From: Larix kaempferi | Lineage: Eukaryota; Streptophyta; Pinopsida; Pinales; Pinaceae | Assembly (NCBI GenBank): GCA_027924585.1 | Contig: BSBM01000712.1 | Location: 5,234,501 to 5,298,500, forward strand | Reading direction: 5' to 3' | DNA: 64,000 nt | In this document: positions 10,581-21,863 of the stretch, piece by piece | How positions within the stretch are numbered: the stretch's first letter is position 1 | How the letters are laid out: each line of letters opens with the position of its first letter | Translations under genes and position numbers: made by a program | The notes under the pieces: generated by a model | The model's input: the letters and a program-made list of their open reading frames with translations, nothing else | Databases searched by the model: none | Told to the model about the DNA's origin: nothing

Positions 10581-12401
10581 AGTGGATGAACATGTTAGAT
10601 CTTCCTTTCCTCCAGCAAACTTAAACAGAGAGGTCAATCCCACCGGTGCATCAGAAAGCAGACTCCACTGCCCATGTTCAGAACTCAACCCCCATGGGTT
10701 CAAACTTCTCGATCCACTTCTTCTATTCTTTCTCGGTTACCGTTCCTATTTTTACTTACATCTTGCTTTCAAAAGTGTTATTCATAAGTAGATCTGATTT
10801 AAATCACAGCCTAATAGTTAAAACTCTTTTGATAATCTAGATCTAGATTGTTGGTTTCTATTTTTGCAATTTTCAAGTAGATCTAAAGCAAAATAGAATT
10901 TCTTGTTTTACAAAGTTTTATTCATGCAAATCGAAGTGCCAAAACCATTTACTTGCCATCTCTTAAAGAGGCATGTAAAGATCCTAAGAAGGCAAACTTT
11001 CTAGCTTGCCTTACTTAGTTTATTTTCCACCTTTTTTTTAATTAGTTTGTACCATGACTAAAAGTTAGTTTAGATCTGTTTTTAGGCATCTTATCTTTTT
11101 TTTAGCTCGCTGGTTTTTTGGTTCTGCATATCAGAATTTTCTTTTAAATCACTTAAAAACTCAAAAAAGTTGTCCAAAACGCCCTTTTTTTACATACTAG
11201 TTTAAGCTAGTTTCTTTTTTTTTTTGCACTTTTTAGCATTATCAGAACACTCTTTAAGTGTTTTGATTAACTTTTTTAACCAACATAGTTCGCTGATCTG
11301 TTTTGATTTCATAGCAAGTTGGAGTAAGAAAACACATAAAAAATTTGCATTTGGAACTTCCAGAATAATCCAGAGACTCGGTTTCAAGCACTGTTTCGTT
11401 TGTCTCTTAAATTGTAAACTGACTTGTTCCCTAAGCATAAAGGGCAAGCAGTATTCTATTTCAAGTTTCATATTGTAACACAAAGAATAAAAAGAGCATA
11501 GCAGGCAATTCCAGCGACTGACCCCAATCCCCCCAGGGGGGATTCGCACCTTTTTTCATTTTTTTTTTATTTTTTGCAACTTTTTCTAATTTTTTCGTTT
11601 TAGATTAGTTTCATTTGAGCAGTAGTAATTAAACAACTCACTCCAGCACACAACGTCCTCCGAGAACCTGTTTATCAGTTTGTTATATGCTTTTGTGTTT
11701 TATGCAATCATTACTTCTGTTCTTAAAATTTAATCCTAAAATTAACCCCCCTTGCTGTATATTCTTGGGGTTTAGTGTAGATTAATCATCCACTCACACA
11801 TTTTAATAAAACGAACTACGCCCCAAACCCGGAGTATGCTCTTGACTACTGCAGCTTAGTCGGAACAGTTGGCTCAATCAGAAACAGGTGCAAGGTACTT
11901 AGTTTTAATAGGACAATCCATTAGAATCGAATCGTAAGAAATCGGGAGGTTGCATGGACTAAATCCACAGAATCAGCAGGCTCTTAAGCAGGTTCATCCG
12001 CGCATGGTTGGACACTTGGTAAGGTTGCTAGAGCACTCACTTCGAAGGTTAGGTTTCTTTTGGGCCAAACCAAGAATTAACCCACTCCTTAATCCACTCA
12101 TTTAATAATCATAAAATTTACCAACTAAGACACTCCAATACTTTCACTGAGACCACACAAGCAACCCTACATAGCAACAATTGCAAGCATTTTTTACATT
12201 CTTGGCACTGGTTTTTAATTTTCCATGTTTTAAGTTCCAATCATAAATGTCGTGAATGCTTATCTATCTTGTGTTGGGTTAATCAATTGATTTATTTTGC
12301 AAGCAGTGTTTAGTTGTTAATTTTGTCATCTCGTCATCTTTTAACTCCTAGAACAGACTTTTTCTTTGTTATAGATTATAAGCCTTAGTTTATTTTTCAT
12401 A
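10581..12401. other. Non-coding, T-rich retrotransposon-like DNA
   Basis: No coding region is supportable. There are many T-tracts and one perfect palindrome at 11526-11544. The part from about 11.8 kb to 12.4 kb resembles 1.0-1.7 kb in patches and leads into the module at 12402. Confidence 0.4.
11526..11544. other. Perfect 9-bp-arm palindrome
   Basis: AATCCCCCC-A-GGGGGGATT is a perfect inverted repeat with a one-base centre. It lies in T-rich non-coding DNA. No associated terminator-like or transposon context is evident. Confidence 0.7.
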
Positions 12402-12570
12402 AGGACCACCCCCCTTGGCTTCGCTAGGAGTAAGCCTAGACGGAGTCGTCGAGTAATCAGGTGACAGCACTTGACTCTCACTTGCCCCCAAGGACACACC
12501 GAGCAGCTTGAAGGTTTCTTGTTGCGTCCCCCCTAGGTGTGTATTAGGCGGCAACAGTACCCATTTTGCT
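12402..12570. repeat. Repeated module, copy 2 (first copy at 1733)
   Basis: Shares CCCCCCTTGGCTTCG, a TAGGAGT-AGCCTA core, CAGGTGACA and TTGCCCCCAAGG with 1733-1880 in the same order and orientation. It is a family-level repeat with unknown boundaries. Confidence 0.5.
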
Positions 12571-12850
12571 GTTTCCAGGAGTTTTTAGTACCAAAATGCT
12601 ATCCAAGTAGACGTTTGCTACAACATAACCATGTATATATGTAAGAATGTATATATGGGGTAATTCACTAACAAAATAAAATGGAAAAGCTTGATAGTAG
12701 ACGTATAGTATTGAAAACAAAAATATAGAGCCAACCTAAAAATAAATAAATAAAATAGAATAAATCCATCTTAACCCCAAATCCTTTAAGCAAAGAGAGA
12801 TTTGCACCTAGCTCATTCAAGAGCGTAATAGGCAGGCAAGGGAACTCACC

Positions 12851-13173
12851 TTGAAGGTGAGAGGGATCACTATGCCTCACCCTTCCCTAGATCCTGTGGA
12901 GGTTGGGGCCATGTTTCTCCGGGACACCCTTGACATACAAGACGTGATCTTGGACAGAGCTTGGATTGGATATGACTCTGCTCTCTTCATTAGATTCAGG
13001 TATGCAACGGATCAATTCCGAGCTTTCAGATCTAGGCGCAAGTTGTTCGCCCTCCCTGGCAAGATCTTTTTGGATGATGATCTCACCGGGTCACAAGTCA
13101 CAGAGCTTAAATGCTCCAAGGAGTTGGTTATGGCAGCTCAACAGGCAAGGAAATGGGCAATCATCGGGAACCT
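12851..13173 (+). pseudogene. LINE A ORF1-type C-terminal fragment
   Basis: The frame reads FRYATDQFRAFRSRRKLFA, then KIFLDDDLTGSQV, then ARKWAIIGNL. FLDDDLT followed by KWAV-like residues is a recurring signature in the region ahead of the endonuclease in plant LINEs. The frame is cut after GNL by the 13174-14121 insertion. It resumes at 14122 with RNLKNSLGAPS and RGGKPDRGSLNDEG, so GNL/RNL reflects the duplicated target. Function in the family is probably nucleic-acid binding; that is inference. Confidence 0.65.
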
Positions 13174-14121
13174 AAGTTGCACTGAAGCGGATATGGAAAT
13201 GGATACGAATACGGGGGGAAACGGATACGACAAATTTTCAAAAAAGCCAGATACAATACGGCAGGGAAACGGTATATATATATATATATATATCATTAAT
13301 GATATATATATATATATATGTATCATAATATTATCATTGTACATCATCATCATCACCTGACACCACTATCAAATATCATTAATCATACATGTAACATGAT
13401 ACTATGAAAAGTTTTAACTAATATCATATGAATCCTCATGCTCAGAGTTAGAGTCATCATTTATGTCCTCAACAAGAGTAGATCGAAAATAGGGATCTCG
13501 AGCCTGGCTTGATTCCCCTGGGCTTGAAGGCACTTGTCCAGCACCAATGTTCACATCCTCTGGTTATGGAAGTGGGTCCAAGTCCATCCAAGACAGAGGA
13601 GTTCAACAATCAACACCACCAACATCAAGGTACATAGAGGGGTTGATGTGCTTGATTGAATGCCAATCCCATACCCACATATATGATAGAATCCAGTGGC
13701 AACATTGCAATCCTGAAATCTTGAAAACTGTTAAGTATGTTGAATTCTAAATGGGATTAAAAATTCTAATTTTTGCATATGAAGTTCGATGAGGTTGGAA
13801 CCACTCTCAAACATCCTAAAACAATTAATGGAAATGTTAAAAATTTAAGTAAAAGTGACATTCTCCTTATATTTCATTTTCTATAAAAGTGACATTATCC
13901 TTATATTTCATTTTCTATCCTTTTACTTTAAGAATTGAATATTACCATTTCCCTAAAACGTATTACCTCTAGGCTTAAACGTATCTAAAACCCTTGACAC
14001 GTATTTGTACCAATATGATACGTACTAGTGACGTTTCAAGGCCGTATACCCTCCATTTCAGTATCCGAAATGAGGAACGCGTTTCACCAAGGTTACTTGG
14101 GCGTTTCCGGTAACTTAGTCA
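13174..14121. mobile_element. Non-autonomous TIR-type DNA transposon, probable
   Basis: The insert of about 948 bp is flanked by GGAACCT on both sides (13167-13173 and 14122-14128), consistent with a 7-8-bp target duplication as made by hAT elements. Near its ends are TAAGTTGCACTGAAGCG on the left and its imperfect inverse ending in GGTAACTTA on the right. It has no transposase, an internal (TA)n tract at about 13272-13318, and recurrent GATACG strings at both ends. The exact termini are uncertain by a few bases because the TIRs are offset relative to the target copies. Confidence 0.5.
13272..13318. repeat. (TA)n microsatellite
   Basis: Two TATATA runs separated by CATTAATG, together nearly self-complementary. 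They lie inside the TIR-type insertion in LINE A. Confidence 0.9.
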
Positions 14122-14332
14122 GGAACCTCAAAAACTCATTAGGGGCTCCTTCCCTTCGGGGTGGGAAACCCGACCGAGGTTCTCTAAATGACGAAGGCAG
14201 TGGGAGAGGCGACAGGGAGGAGGCATCTCAGTAGGCTGCTAGAACGGCAATGGTTCTCTCTGGTCATCGTCGGGTATATTCTATGATGCTCTTGGGTCGT
14301 TGCACATTTTTGTCACTAAGACCCAAGCGAAC

Positions 14333-14627
14333 CCTATCAGGCCACTCACGGACATCGTTGGGTACCATAGGCTCTCAACTTGCAAACAGGAGACTAGATG
14401 CTCATGCGGTGTTATAGGCTCGGGGGGAGTTGCTTGTTTGGTCTGAAACCCCTTCCAGAGCAAAGTTTCTATGATATCTTTAGATGAGTCAGCTCAGTTC
14501 ATGTGGATTCGAATCAGAGCCTCATATCATCTTCCCACAAACATCTACATAGTAGTATGTTACTTCCCTCCAGCCTCATCTTCATTTGCCATCCATAATG
14601 ATTTAGAGGGTGATCCCTACCTAGATT
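14333..14627 (+). pseudogene. LINE A endonuclease, 5' half
   Basis: In the frame of the 14471-14659 open stretch the sequence reads CSCGVIGSGGVACLV, then SKVSMISLDESAQFMWIRI, then NIYIVVCYFPPASS. This is the central part of an APE-type LINE endonuclease, which nicks target DNA to start target-primed reverse transcription. A stop lies after GGVACLV. The frame ends in DPYLDL exactly at the target site AGATT of Copia element B. It resumes at 20047 with HVDITQYSKIGEVILLGDFN. Confidence 0.8.
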
Positions 14628-15379
14628 TGTTAAAAATTCCTTATTCCAAACTTGGTTAACAATTTCAATCATTTATTGACCCTCAACAATTACATTCAAT
14701 CATTAACTGCTGAAAAAATGACAACTGAAAACACATTGGAATCTTAACTTTATATGCACAACAAAAATAACACAAAAAATCGCATCATTTGACACAAGTA
14801 TTTTACCCTGGAAACCCAACTAGGGAAAACCAGCACTCAAGTGTATCTTTCCATTTCAATCTTAAAGAAATACGGAAATTACAATCTCAAAAACCTGATT
14901 GACTGATAAACTCATAGCCAAATCTGTTGCCCTAGCTCCGTTTCATATTGCCTGCTCCATCTCTGAATCGATTCCCATGAAATGATACACTCTGCTTGAG
15001 AAAATTTCTTTCTCAAGTGAATGTGCCTCTCACACATTCTCTCTTGTGTGCCTCACACACACTCTCTCACACTCTTGTGCCTCTCACAAAAAAGTGTCTC
15101 ACTCCTCTCTTTAGATCTCCTTTAATAATTATTTTAAATGATAAAACCCTAAACCTAGATCTCCAAAGAGATAAACGGTCAAGATTAGATCTTTCCCTCT
15201 CTCGATCTAATGGTCACGACTTAATTTCTTGTTGAGATCACTTAAAGCACTTAAGTGACTCAACTTTATAATAAAAAGTCACTTTATCATTAAATATAAA
15301 TATCACTTTAACTTTATAAAAACACTTTATAAAGTTAATATCTAAAGAGAAACACTTGTCCGAGCTACAAATTTCAACA
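14628..15379 (-). repeat. 3' LTR of Copia element B
   Basis: 752 bp, TGTTAAAAATT...TTTCAACA. It differs from the right copy by scattered substitutions and small indels (for example AACAATTTC versus AATAGTTTC near the left end), so the insertion is not recent. It contains repeated ACTTTATA-type strings near its right end. Confidence 0.93.
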
Positions 15380-15689
15380 CTCCCTCTTAGCGAGGAAAGT
15401 GCTTCTGGAAGAACCTCCTCCAAGATCAATCATGTCCTCTACTATTGTAGCTGCTCCTTCTTAGCTGGAAGACCCTCTAGCCACCCGCGTTGGACTTTGA
15501 TCTGGATACTTGTGTTCCTCTTCCATCAGTGTTATACCACGTAGGCCTGCTGAGAAAAGCTTCACACTCTCTCTCTAACACTAATCTAAGCTCCAAACTC
15601 TCTTTGGAACCAACTATAGGTTGTCCCAACAACCTGTATAAACTGCTCTGTCTAATGCCAAGCCTCACCACTGCATTCAGGGTACCTGT
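15380..15689 (-). pseudogene. Copia element B pre-integrase fragment, 3' part
   Basis: Minus-strand reading starts TLNAVVRLGIRQSSLYRLLG and runs to QPIVGSKESLELRL. SSLYRLLG followed by P matches the NLYRLxGxP block of the Copia GAG-pre-integrase domain. It directly continues the fragment on the other side of the solo LTR. Downstream, the integrase core, RT and RNase H are missing and the sequence passes straight to the polypurine tract and LTR. Confidence 0.6.
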
Positions 15690-18600
15690 TGTTGATTAGG
15701 TTGTCATTGATGCCTACAATGTCTGGTCATTGATGCCAACAGTTAAGTCTTGGTGCCCCTTGTGGAGCCCCTGAGGGTTAGTATTTGGTTTGTGGTTGTC
15801 TGTGTCAAAGGAGACCTTTTGACCTTGTCCAAGCCCAAGTCTGAAGCCCTTGGAGTCCTTGGGACAATGGCAAAAGCCCTGGTTACCCATTGATTTGGTT
15901 ATGTGCCCCTAAGCTATATCTTGGGCCTATGTAAGTCCATTGCTCCTGGTTGTCTTTTAGTTGATGTCATAGCTTGATGTTGAAGCCCATGTTCTTGACA
16001 GGTACAAATGACCATGCCTGGGTTGAAGAAGTTTAAGCATTAAACTTGTTTTTGATGAAGCTTTTTGGTTTATTGGTCCTTAAGCCCACAAACTGGATCT
16101 TGGAGCCCCTTGTGCACAATGATTGTTCTTGGAGTATTTGCCTTGTTGGAAAACTGTTTAAATAACGTTGAAGCCCTTACTCTTGATTGATGATAAAGGA
16201 ATCCTTGGAATAGTAATGTGGCAGTCCTTATGAATGCTTGAAGAAACCCACATACAAAGAAATAAAGCACAACCCTTGCTTGATAGCTTTAAGCCCATGA
16301 GTTCATTGAACTAAATGACATTTAAATAAGAACAAGTCCTGCTTGATGAAATGCCCTTGAAGAAGCTCATGAAGATTTGAAGAAGCCCTTATACTTGTTG
16401 CTGGAGTTCGTTGCAAAATATACAAGCCCTAGTTGCCTTGTTGAGCTCCAAAATGTTTATTCTTGATCCAATACATGAAGTCGGCCCAGTCACTTAATAA
16501 AAATTTAAACAAATTTAAAATTGGAAAGTCGGCCCATAATTTAAATTAAAAAATTCAAATTAAAAATTATATATTGCAAGGTCGGCTCCATATTTCTTTT
16601 ATGAAAAACTACTATAAATAACCCGTCAAACTTGTCATTTTTGTGAAAATTTGAATTTCGGTGGAGCTCTGATTTTTCGTGGGGCATCCTCTCTCTAACT
16701 TGGCAGCAGCAGCGAACCTTTTGTTTGGTCTGTTTTTTATCTCTTTTTGGGCAGCCGGTTTTTGTTAGAGCTCTTCCCTTGCAACCCTAAATTAACAAGA
16801 AGAAAGCCGAGCCCTGTTAGGGCTATTGTGAGCTGGAAGCAGGTCTAATATGTGGAGAGGAGGTTGGCCACAGGTCTGTTAAGTGAGGAGCAGTTCTGTC
16901 CAGGAAGCAGTCCAGACCTGTCCCTTGTATCTGTGCTCTACACAGAGTTTTCTTTTTTTTTGACAGCCGAGCTCTAGTTTGAAGTTGCAGCACTGTAAAC
17001 CCTTCTATTAGCAGACAGAGATATAACGGGTCCTTTACACAGTCAACTTCAGTCAACAGCAGTTTTTCTTCAATTAAAGCTTAGACACAGAAAAGTTAAA
17101 GACAGCTACAGTATTCTTCTTCATCCAACAGCTTGAGAAGAATGACTGTGCAGAAGAATGAGAGATGATATAATAAAATGTGTGATCAAGGTTCTTATTT
17201 CGGGGTATAGACAGCTGTAGGTGAGGCTTAAAGTCAGAGGCAGATTCAGTTGAAGGCATCCGAACAACAGTCAAGCAAACAGTAAGTAATCATTCTTAAC
17301 TTTATCTTTCTTCCAATTTGTGTAATAAAATAGCTGCAGCATACACAGGGTTACAAGTCAATCAAGTAGGTTTTGAAGCATGAATGTGAGAATGACAAGA
17401 ACATGAGCATTACTCTGAGATCACAAGAAAGATACTCCTTCACGCTGTGGAACTGGGGATGATCAATAGGGTTGCTAGAGTCATACTCCTTCGATATTGA
17501 TATCGAGAGGTACTTTGACACGTTGAACACTGAAATCCCAGATCCTTGAGATAGCAGATGCTTGAAATCGTTGAAGTCCACAGACACGTGTTTGAAGAAT
17601 GGTTAAAGTTTTGGCAGAAATTGCAAAGAAAAAGTTTTGTTTGATGCTACAGACTTGAGTATAATAGGAGCAGATCTTTGATGATTGGCATATGAGCAGA
17701 CCTTTGATTACTTGGGATGAGTCTTAGCAGCAGGTTGTGCAAGATGATGAGCAGAGTTTTGACAAGTGACAGTATTGACAATTGATTGGTTGACAGACAG
17801 ATCCTTTGAATGGACAACCTAGGTAAGTGAAAGGTGAAGGTATGTATGTGTGCCTTAAGAAGTTTTTATTTGCACAGTCCAGTACAATGGTGTGTGTGAA
17901 CAAGTGTTGACAGTCTGTTAGCAATTTTTAAAAAGGATGACAACTTGATGAGTGTGACAGCCTTGGCATGTCAGTGGCAGTAATATGTTATGACAGTAAC
18001 TAGTGACATACTGTGATGGCCTTAAGAGACAGGTGCTTAGAGCAGATCATTGAAGTCCTAATATGAGCAGAAAAGGCCCCTTGACATCTTGGCATGAGCA
18101 ATGCATAAGCAGACTCTTTGGATGACTTGACTGATCACAGCAGTAGTGAATGTGTTCTCTCAGAAAACATGTTGACATCTTGAACATCAGTGATGAGGAG
18201 GTGACAAGTTGATGGCAGCAGCAGTTCATAGAACAGAACTTGATGATTCAGCAGTGTATTGAGGAGCTGTGATTGTTGGTTGATATGCACAGATGTTTGA
18301 GCAGAGATTGAGACTATTGTAGCAGTGTTGAGCAGCAGAGAGTACAGGGTTTGACAGGTCCACAGGTTCAGCAATCCTTCTTTTCAGGGTGGTAGGGTGG
18401 TGCTAGGACTCACAATTTTGTGAGCTGAGCTGTTGTAGCAACTCGTCAGTTGCAGCTGACGAAGCCTAGGGGTTGTAGCCCCTTCCAGTTGTTGCTGGAG
18501 AAGTTGTATTAAATTTGTAACCCCAGTTGTTGCTGGGTCAAATTTTATCATAAAAGGCTTCCGTGGTTTTACCCCCAGGACTTGGGTTTCCACGTAAAAA

Positions 18601-18732
18601 ATCTTGTGTACTGTGCATCTTTTTTTATGACTGTTGATGATATGCTGCTATGATTGGTGATTAGCAACTTGCTCTAGTTTAAAATTTAATTATTGGCAAA
18701 TACTGATTCACCCCCCTCTCAGTATTTCAACA
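15690..18732 (-). repeat. Solo LTR of a 3-kb LTR family (minus strand)
   Basis: 3043 bp with termini TGTTGA and TCAACA, flanked by CCTGT and CCTGC, a 5-bp target duplication with one difference. No PBS or internal region is present. Its reverse complement starts TGTTGAAATACTGAGAGGGG and carries the block ACGTGGAAACCCAAGTCCTG, then GACCCAGCAACAACTGG-like repeats. These are shared with the LTR beginning at 60761. It lies between two halves of the Copia B pre-integrase frame, which closes when one target copy is removed. It is the remnant of a full element lost by LTR-LTR recombination. Confidence 0.88.
15720..16450 (-). repeat. Degenerate short repeats around AAGCCC in the solo LTR
   Basis: The strings GAAGCCC, TAAGCCC and AAGCCCTTG recur more than ten times with irregular spacing of about 20-60 bp. 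They give a diffuse, non-coding repetitive zone at the U5 end of the LTR. Confidence 0.5.
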
Positions 18733-19280
18733 CCTGCTCCCTCTGAACATGAGTACAGTTCCATCTCGAAACACCACCTCATAACCCTCGTCCTCCAAAG
18801 CTGATACTGAGAGTGCATCCCTCCTACCACCTTCAGAGAACCTCATGACTCTAATTGGAATCCAACCCATCCAACTACCTCCATTTCATGTGTGATCCTA
18901 TCTCTAAATCCCTAAGAAACACTCCTTGTATTCCCGTCATACAGCTAGATGCATCACTGAATAAACTGCAAAAAAATTTAATTAAACCCAAAATAAAAAA
19001 ATTCAATTTCCACAAAAAATTAATAATTTCTGCAATTTTTTTTTTGACTGTACAAATTTACACGTGTAGATTTTCCCAAAAAAAAAATCGCAGAAAAACA
19101 AGCCTGCAAAAAAAAATCCTGGAAATTTTTTTTGGCCTGACCGTGTAGCCTATACGGATTCCGTACGGTACGGAACTGTACCGCAGCCCCAAAAAAATTC
19201 TACCTATTGTTTTCCCAATTTCCTTGTCCCGGTCTCCTACAAAAACCTTGAAAAACTGATTTCCCGCCTCTAGAGCCTTC
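18733..19280 (-). pseudogene. Copia element B leader and protease/pre-integrase fragment, 5' part
   Basis: From the PBS leftwards the minus strand is first non-coding and then gives a broken frame. It ends in EGYEVVFRDGTVL and REGAG, which resembles the GYEVxFxDGxxLI part of Copia proteins ahead of the NLYRL block. The frame runs into the solo LTR at 18732 and continues at 15689 with TLNAVV. The ORF of 97 codons on the plus strand here (18855-19148) is A-rich and looks compositional. Confidence 0.5.
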
Positions 19281-19292
19281 GCTCTGATACCA

Positions 19293-20041
19293 TGTTAAAA
19301 ATTCCTTATTCCAAACTTGGTTAATAGTTTCAATCATTTATTGACCCTCAACAATTACATTCAAGCATTAACTGCTGGAAAAATGACAACTGAAAACACA
19401 TTGGAATCTTAACTTTATATGCACAACAGAAATAACACAAAAAATCGCATCATTTGACACAAGTATTTTACCCTGGAAACCCAACTTGGGAAAACTAGCA
19501 TTCAAGTGTATCTTTCCATTTCAATCTTAAAGAAATACAAAAATTACAATCTCGGAAACCCGATTGACTGATAAACGCATAACCAAATCTGCTGCCCTAG
19601 CTCCATTTCATATTGCCTTCTCCATCTCTGAATCTCTTCCCATGAAATGATACACTCTACTTGAGAAAATCTCTTTCTCAAGTGAATGTGCCTCTCACAC
19701 ATTCTCTCTTGTGTGCCTCACACACACTCTCTCACACTCTTGTGCCTCTCACAAAAAAGTGTCTCACTCCTCACTTTAGATCCTTTTATAATTCTTTTAA
19801 ATGATAAAACCCTAAACCTAGATCTCCAAAGAGATAAACGGTCAAGATTAGGTCTTTCCCTCTCTCGATCTAATGGTCACGACTTAATTTCTTGTTGAGA
19901 TCACTTAAAGCACTTAAGTGACTCAACTTTATAATAAAAAGTCACTTTATCTTTAAATACAAAAATCACTTTAACTTTAAAAAACACTTTATAAAGTTAA
20001 TATCTAAAGAGAAACACTTGTCTGAGCTACAAATTTCAACA
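19293..20041 (-). repeat. 5' LTR of Copia element B
   Basis: 749 bp, same termini as the left copy and preceded on the plus strand by the inverse PBS. Followed by AGATT and then by the resumed LINE A endonuclease frame. Confidence 0.93.
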
Positions 20042-20046
20042 AGATT

Positions 20047-20482
20047 TACATGTCGATATTACTCAATACTCAAAGATTGGGGAGGTCATCCTTCTAGGTG
20101 ACTTCAATACCCACACCCAAGCTCTCTAGATCCCTCTACATGATCGTTTGGAGGAGCATTTTGTACTCAAGAGATTGAATCGAAGACCTTGGGACTTCAT
20201 AGATTCTCAAATGATGCTTTGGGGCCCATTACAGCTTATGGTAGGCACCTCCTCTAGCTCGAAGAATCTCATACACTGTTGATCCTGAATGGTCGCCCTT
20301 GCTTCCCCGCTTCCCAACACTTCACATGCTTTATGCATAGTGGGGGTGCTAGTGTGGTAGACTCTGTCTTAGCCAGCCAGGACCTACTCTCCTTTATTTG
20401 TCATTTATCGGTAATTCCCATCCCCCTAGCAGAACATGCCCTTATCTATTTTTCCCTCCAAACCGACCCTCCACCCCCCTAA
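20047..20482 (+). pseudogene. LINE A endonuclease, 3' half
   Basis: Continues the endonuclease with IGEVILLGDFNTHTQAL, the conserved GDFN block, followed by a TAG stop. In another frame (20279-20482) it continues with LILNGRPCFPASQHFTCF, then SGGASVVDSVLAS and LAEHALIYFSL. AEH occupies the place of the catalytic SDH/ADH triplet, so the catalytic Asp is probably lost. A frameshift and several stops separate the parts. Confidence 0.8.
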
Positions 20483-20699
20483 CTCCTCCACCCTTAGGCC
20501 CACCCTAAATCACTATTCTTTTTAACAATAGACGCAGATACCTTTTCTTCCCACCTCCGTCAGTTGCTTCCTTCTGACTCCCAGTTTTCATCACTAAACT
20601 CTGCATCCGCCAAATACGAGTCCCTCTCATCTGCTATTTGGGAAGCATCCCTCCAATTCTATCCCCATGTCACCTAGTCCACTCCCCATTCCCCAAAAA

Positions 20700-21863
20700 C
20701 TGGTTCGTGCCCTATGAACCTGTGGTATGACACAAACTACAAAGCTCTACATAGTCAACCTCAACACACCTTCTCCCATGACCGTAGTTCTTACCCCAGC
20801 TTGAAAACCTTTTACTGTTGCCTACTCTGCCACAAAAAACACCTCTTCATCTCACAGAATTACATGACTTGCAGACCTTCCTTACCCATTTCCCAAAAAA
20901 CTTTTGGCCCACCACTCTCCCCCAGCCACCAAATCTTGATCAAATTTCGATGTTCACCCACACCTTCGCTCTTTGCGATGTCCCTAGGAAGCCTCCAATT
21001 CTTGTTACCATCCCTCCACCCCCTTGACACCTTTTTTCCCACTAAGATATCCGAGAAGCAATTTGGGAGATGAGCACCAGCAAAATAGCAGACGAGGAAG
21101 GTTCTCAATCAGAGTTCTTCAAGCATGGTCTTCCTGCCCTGGATAGCCTCCTAGCCGATCTATTTAACCATGTCATTCATACAAGTTTCCCACCCACTTG
21201 GTTACATCACATTATTCACCCAATCCATAAATCGGGTCTAGTGCAAATCCAAATAATTACTGAACGTTCATGGTAGGCCACACATTTTCCAAACTCTATG
21301 TGGCAACCCTATACATGAGGCTTTTTTGGGAGCTTTAGAGGTGACTCCTTAGAGCTAAAGGGTAGGCGGGGTTCCGACCTGCACATCAGACCATTGATCA
21401 CATCCTCACACTTTGGCCTATCATTGAAAAGGCACGGCACCTCTCTTCGAAAGTCTATTGCTGCTTTGTAGACTTTCAGAAAGCATTCGACTCTATTCCA
21501 TGTGAGGCCTTATTCCAGAGGCTCTGAAGCATATGCATCTCCAAGACACTCTCGATCGCCATCATGCACCTATATGCACCAAGTCTTGATATTTATCCTC
21601 TCTTCGCAAATGATGTGGTCCTCTTGGCCTCATCCCCAAAGGCCCTGCAGAGACAGCTGGACACTCTATCACTCTTTTGCGATCTTCGACAGTTGAAAAT
21701 CAACTTGGGTAAAACCAAGGTTATGATCTTCGATGAGTCAAAGAAGGTATTCTTGGAAAACCATTTCTTTTTTCGAGGAGAGGGGATCGAGATCACCGAC
21801 AGCTACACTTATTTGGGGGTACAGTTTTCAAGGCCTTGCTTCAACCTGAGACATGCTCTTTAG
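20700..21863 (+). pseudogene. LINE A reverse transcriptase, internally deleted
   Basis: Matches in order are: SEFFKHGLPAL and LHHIIHPIHKSG (21070-21240); a frame near 21250-21300 with GHTFSKLYAT; VDFQKAFDSIPCEALFQRL (about 21470-21520); then IYPLFANDVVLLAS (about 21590) and DSYTYLGVQFSRP (about 21800). The catalytic FADD box reads FAND. The palm segment that should lie between the second-to-last and last blocks, including the GVKQGCPLSP-type motif, is gone: LYAPSLD is joined directly to IYPLFAND. The enzyme could not be active. Upstream (20480-20700) only decayed sequence is seen. Confidence 0.85.

Larger units (their letters stand above)
14628..20041 (-). mobile_element. Copia element B (minus strand), TSD AGATT, internally deleted
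   Basis: Two direct copies of about 750 bp, 14628-15379 and 19293-20041, each start TGTTAAAAATTCC and end TTTCAACA. They are flanked by AGATT at 14623-14627 and 20042-20046. The reverse complement of the initiator-Met PBS (GCTCTGATACCA, 19281-19292) abuts the right copy and a purine tract (minus-strand AAGAGGGAG) abuts the left copy, so the element points leftwards. Apart from a nested 3-kb solo LTR, the interior is only about 860 bp. It holds part of the protease/pre-integrase zone and no RT. It is a deletion derivative that would need proteins from elsewhere. Confidence 0.93.

Noticed and set aside
13138-13360. Open frames across the (TA)n tract
   Set aside because: Generated by ATATAT repeats (Ile/Tyr runs); no biological signal.
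18855-19148. 97-codon plus-strand frame
   Set aside because: Lys/Asn/Phe-rich from A- and T-tracts, and it lies antisense to Copia B remnants.
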